From: Acetobacteraceae bacterium
GTDB taxonomy: Bacteria > Pseudomonadota > Alphaproteobacteria > Acetobacterales > Acetobacteraceae
DNA: 36,648 nucleotides
NCBI GenBank assembly: GCA_027323595.1
Contig: DAHWBL010000245.1
Location: 1 to 36,648 of the forward strand
Direction of reading: 5' to 3'
Shown one piece after another: positions 32,182 through 36,648 of the stretch (the stretch's first letter is position 1; the number at the start of each line of letters is the position of its first letter). Under the pieces are notes generated by a model. It had not been told where the DNA came from, searched no databases, and saw nothing but the letters and a program-made list of their open reading frames with translations. Position numbers and translations under genes: made by a program.

Positions 32182-32197
32182 GCCGCGCGGCCCGGGG

Positions 32198-34141
<1,944 letters not shown>

Positions 34142-34155
34142 ATTCACCACTCTCC

Positions 34156-34179
34156 AAAAACGCCGCGCGACGGGCGCGG
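34156..34179 (-). terminator. Terminator-like hairpin between dnaG and rpoD
   Basis: Read leftward, CCGCGC (34179-34174) and GCGCGG (34168-34163) form a six-base all-GC stem with a five-base loop. CG and then five Ts (34160-34156) follow. It stands 14 bases before the rpoD start and could act as an attenuator reducing dnaG read-through into rpoD. The stem is short, so the call is tentative. Confidence 0.4.
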
Positions 34180-34223
34180 GCTGAACTGAACCCTGTCGGA
34201 CGCCGCCCCGATGGCCGGCCGCA

Positions 34224-36050
34224 TCACGACTCGATCTCCTCACCAGGCTCCCGCCAGATCGCGGCGGCGGCCTCACGCAGCCGCACCAGCCGCTCCTGCG
34301 CCAGCCCATCGGCGCCCGCCGCAACATCGCGACGGGCCGCGGCGATATCGGCCTCCAGCCGATCGCGATGCAGCATCTGGAACAGATGATGCCACGCCGC
34401 GAGCACCTCAACCGGCTGCGCGTCCGGTGCAACGCAGGCTGGCAGCGGATGCGGCGACCTGGACAGCACGCGCGCGACATCCTCCTCCAAACCGAGCTTG
34501 GTCAGGTGGGTGATCAGGCCCGCGGAGTCAAGCTCCTGCGCGTCATTGAACCACGCGAGCGTCGCATCCCGCACCTGCGCCAGACCGGCATCGAGCGCGA
34601 TGCGCACCCAGCCATCCTCAAGCTGGTGCAGCAGCGCCGGATGGCTCAGCGCGATCGCGCTCAGAATCCGGGCGCATTCCGCCCGCCCGGCCGCCTCATC
34701 GGGCACCGGCCGCGCGCCGAAGCGCACCGGGCCGCGCGCCCCCCCGTCGCGCGTGCCCCCAGTTTGCGCGCCCCGCGGCCCCGGAACCATGCGCGTCGGC
34801 CGCGCCGTCCGCGTCTCGGTGAAAAACCGCTCCAGCAGACTGCGCCGATATTCCGCCGCCAGGCCCTTATGGCCGATCCGCCCGGCCGCCTCGGCCAGAC
34901 GCTCGCGAAACGCCGCGCGCTGCTCGGGCCCGGCCAACGGCTGGCCCTGGCGCAGCAGGTCGAACAACACGTCCGACACCGGCCGCGCGGCGGCCAGCAC
35001 CGCGGCGAACCCCGCCGGCCCCTGCGCGCGCACCAGCGAATCCGGGTCCTGCCCGTTCGGCAGGCTGGCCAGACGCAGGCTCTGCTCGGGGGTGAGATGC
35101 GGCAGCGCCAGGTTCACCGCCCGCAATGCCGCCCGCGCGCCGGCCGCATCGCCGTCAAAGCACAGCACCGGCACCGGCGACAGCCGCCACAGCTCGGCCA
35201 TCTGTTCCTCGGTCAACGCGGTGCCCAGCGGCGCCACCGCGCCCGCGAACCCGGCCTGGTGCAGCGCGATCACGTCCATATAGCCCTCGGCCACCACCAG
35301 CTCCGCGCCGCCGCGCACCGCCGCGCGCGCCAGATCGAGCCCGTAGAGGCTGCGCCGCTTGGAAAACAGCGCGGTCTCCGGCCCGTTGACATATTTCGGC
35401 ACACCGTCGCCCAGGATGCGCCCGCCAAAGCTGATGATCCGCCCGCCCCGGTCGCGGATCGGAAACATCACCCTGTTGAAAAACAGCTCCCGCCCGTCCG
35501 GCTGCACCAGCCCGGTCTCGGCCAGCAGCGCGTCATCCGCGCCGGCCGCCCGAAGCACCGACACCAACGACCCACGCCCCTCGCCGGACCAGCCAAGCCC
35601 GAACCGCTCGATGGTCTGCCCGGTCAAACCCCGCCCGGTCAGATAATCGAGCGCCCGCCGCCCGGCCGGCGCGCCGAGCAGGCGGCGAAATTCCGCTTCC
35701 GCCCGGCCCAGCACCTCCTGCACCCCGTCGCTGCGCGCCTGCGCGGCCATCTGGTCCGGCCCGAGCCGCGGCATCTCCAGCCCCGCCTCACCGGCGAGCG
35801 CGGTGACAGCCTCGATGAATCCGGAGCCCTGGGTCTGCATGACAAAGCCGATCGCATTGCCATGCGCGCCGCAGCCAAAACAGTGATAGCCGTCCTCATA
35901 CACATAGAAGCTCGGCGTTTTTTCGTTATGGAACGGGCAGCAGCCCTTCCAGTTCCGACCCGATTTGGTCAGCCGCACCCGCCGCCCGACCAGCGCGGCC
36001 AGCGGCGTGCGCGCCCGCACCTCGTCCAGAAACTGATCGGGAAGCGCCAT
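34224..36050 (-). CDS. dnaG: DNA primase
   Basis: Replication primase, 608 residues. The N-terminal CHC2 zinc ribbon has ligands C38, H41, C57 and C60 (CPFHNEKTPSFYVYEDGYHC then FGC). The RNA-polymerase core includes RALDYLTGRGLTGQTIERFG and FFNRVMFPIRDRGGRIISFG. TOPRIM (about 255-345) has VVAEGYMDVIALHQAGF and LCFDGDAAG. The C-terminal third holds a helicase-interaction-like region, less conserved. Its ATG directly abuts the yqeY stop (TGA-ATG), so they are co-translated. With rpoD downstream this is the alphaproteobacterial version of the macromolecular synthesis operon, where yqeY takes the place of rpsU. Confidence 0.97.
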   Translation of the reverse strand: MALPDQFLDEVRARTPLAALVGRRVRLTKSGRNWKGCCPFHNEKTPSFYVYEDGYHCFGCGAHGNAIGFVMQTQGSGFIEAVTALAGEAGLEMPRLGPDQMAAQARSDGVQEVLGRAEAEFRRLLGAPAGRRALDYLTGRGLTGQTIERFGLGWSGEGRGSLVSVLRAAGADDALLAETGLVQPDGRELFFNRVMFPIRDRGGRIISFGGRILGDGVPKYVNGPETALFSKRRSLYGLDLARAAVRGGAELVVAEGYMDVIALHQAGFAGAVAPLGTALTEEQMAELWRLSPVPVLCFDGDAAGARAALRAVNLALPHLTPEQSLRLASLPNGQDPDSLVRAQGPAGFAAVLAAARPVSDVLFDLLRQGQPLAGPEQRAAFRERLAEAAGRIGHKGLAAEYRRSLLERFFTETRTARPTRMVPGPRGAQTGGTRDGGARGPVRFGARPVPDEAAGRAECARILSAIALSHPALLHQLEDGWVRIALDAGLAQVRDATLAWFNDAQELDSAGLITHLTKLGLEEDVARVLSRSPHPLPACVAPDAQPVEVLAAWHHLFQMLHRDRLEADIAAARRDVAAGADGLAQERLVRLREAAAAIWREPGEEIES

Positions 36051-36509
36051 TCAGCCGGCGAGCGCGGCGCGGACCAGCGCGCCAGCCGCCGCCATGTCCA
36101 GCTCGGCGGCATATCTGGCCCTGAGTGCGGCCATCACCTTGCCCATATCCTTGATCCCCGCCGCCGAGGTTTCCGCGATCGCCGCGCGCACCGCGGCCTC
36201 GGTCGCCGCCGCATCCATCTGGCGCGGCAAAAACCCCTCGATCACCGCGATCTCCGCCAGCTCCTTGTCCGCCAGCTCGGGCCGGTTGCCCTTGGTGTAC
36301 AGCTCCACCGACTCCCGCCGCGACTTCACCATCCCGCGCAGCATCGCCATGATCTCGGCCTCCGCCACCGCCGGATCGGGCCTGGTGCGCGCGGCGATCT
36401 CGGTGTCCTTCAATTTGGACAACACCATCCGCAACGTCGAAACCCGCGCCGCATCCCCCGCCTTCATCGCCGCCTTAAGCTGCTCGGTAAACTGCGCGCG
36501 CAGCTCCAT
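36051..36509 (-). CDS. yqeY: GatB/YqeY domain protein
   Basis: Small helical protein of 152 residues, related to the tail domain of the amidotransferase subunit GatB. MELRAQFTEQLKAAMKAGDA opens it, LSTLRMVLSKLKDTEI-like motifs follow (here VSTLRMVLSKLKDTEIAART), then KSRRESVELYTKGNRPELAD, EIAVIEGFLPRQM and GIKDMGKVMAALRARYAAEL, all family landmarks. The role in tRNA-dependent amidation or tRNA binding is inferred for the family, not proven. The ATG at 36509 is preferred because GGAG (36516-36519) lies six bases before it; an ATG at 36521 would place that site inside the gene. First gene of the leftward yqeY-dnaG-rpoD set. Confidence 0.92.
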   Translation of the reverse strand: MELRAQFTEQLKAAMKAGDAARVSTLRMVLSKLKDTEIAARTRPDPAVAEAEIMAMLRGMVKSRRESVELYTKGNRPELADKELAEIAVIEGFLPRQMDAAATEAAVRAAIAETSAAGIKDMGKVMAALRARYAAELDMAAAGALVRAALAG

Positions 36510-36585
36510 GACATTCTCCATTCAATCCAAACCGCTTCCTTACCCCCACTCCCCCCACCCAAGCCAGAGCCACGCCCCCACCCCG

Positions 36586-36648
36586 CCCCTCCCCACCAGG
36601 GGGAGGGAGAAGATGGTTACGTCACTTCCCCCTCCCCCCCGCGGGGAG
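36586..36648. repeat. C/G-rich intergenic hairpin repeat at the right edge
   Basis: Beyond yqeY lie 139 bases with no gene. The distal part holds two C-rich/G-rich hairpins: CCCTCCCC (36587-36594) with GGGGAGGG (36600-36607), and CTCCCC (36632-36637) with GGGGAG (36643-36648), the second cut by the window end. The low-complexity C runs suggest a dispersed intergenic repeat; copies elsewhere cannot be checked here. Confidence 0.55.

Overview
The window is GC-rich, densely packed bacterial chromosome. The ribosomal protein L28, the yqeY-dnaG-rpoD block, the sigma-70 with an acidic insert, the fused ArsR-methyltransferase next to metH and the citrate/tricarballylate-type carrier all look alphaproteobacterial. 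An acid-adapted or plant/soil Acetobacteraceae-like organism is my best inference; no 16S gene is present to confirm it. I see no phage, IS, tRNA, rRNA or CRISPR.

Layout. (1) Positions 1-1600: the N-terminal end of an ArsR regulator, a 44-residue basic protein, rpmB with its own promoter and a strong terminator, and a sensor-less histidine-kinase-like protein lacking the phospho-acceptor His. (2) 1687-11175: a fosmidomycin-resistance-type MFS pump, then a leftward six-gene coupled operon rfbB-rfbA-rfbC-rfbD-cysD-cysNC. It joins dTDP-L-rhamnose synthesis to synthesis of activated sulfate (PAPS). A rhamnosyltransferase-like GT2 gene and a UDP-glucuronate 4-epimerase-like gene lie beside it. (3) 11305-20890: a probable aromatic-compound catabolic island. 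It has an alpha/beta hydrolase, a two-domain extradiol (VOC) dioxygenase, LivHMGF-type ABC genes without a binding protein, an SsuC-type permease and NMT1/SsuA-type binding protein without an ATPase, and a MarR-FAD hydroxylase-crotonase operon with a clear operator over its promoter.

(4) 20922-29593: a vitamin B12 block. A cobalamin riboswitch precedes a BtuB-like TonB receptor. Then come a PduO-type cob(I)alamin adenosyltransferase, a CDF metal transporter, B12-dependent methionine synthase metH coupled to an ArsR-methyltransferase regulator, and a small divergent protein that looks like a remnant of a CobW-type GTPase. (5) 29663-32181: an MHS-family carboxylate carrier, a DUF1194 vWA protein and a GNAT acetyltransferase. 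(6) 32198-36509: leftward yqeY-dnaG-rpoD, followed by a C/G-rich hairpin repeat at the right edge.

The most distinctive points are the rhamnose/PAPS operon, which hints at a sulfated rhamnose-containing glycan; the two incomplete, face-to-face ABC systems in the catabolic island; the crotonase that lacks the usual catalytic glutamates; the B12 riboswitch whose conserved B12 box is copied in the Shine-Dalgarno region; and the miniature CobW-like protein sharing a regulatory palindrome with the metH operon. Functions are inferred by reading protein sequences, without database searches.
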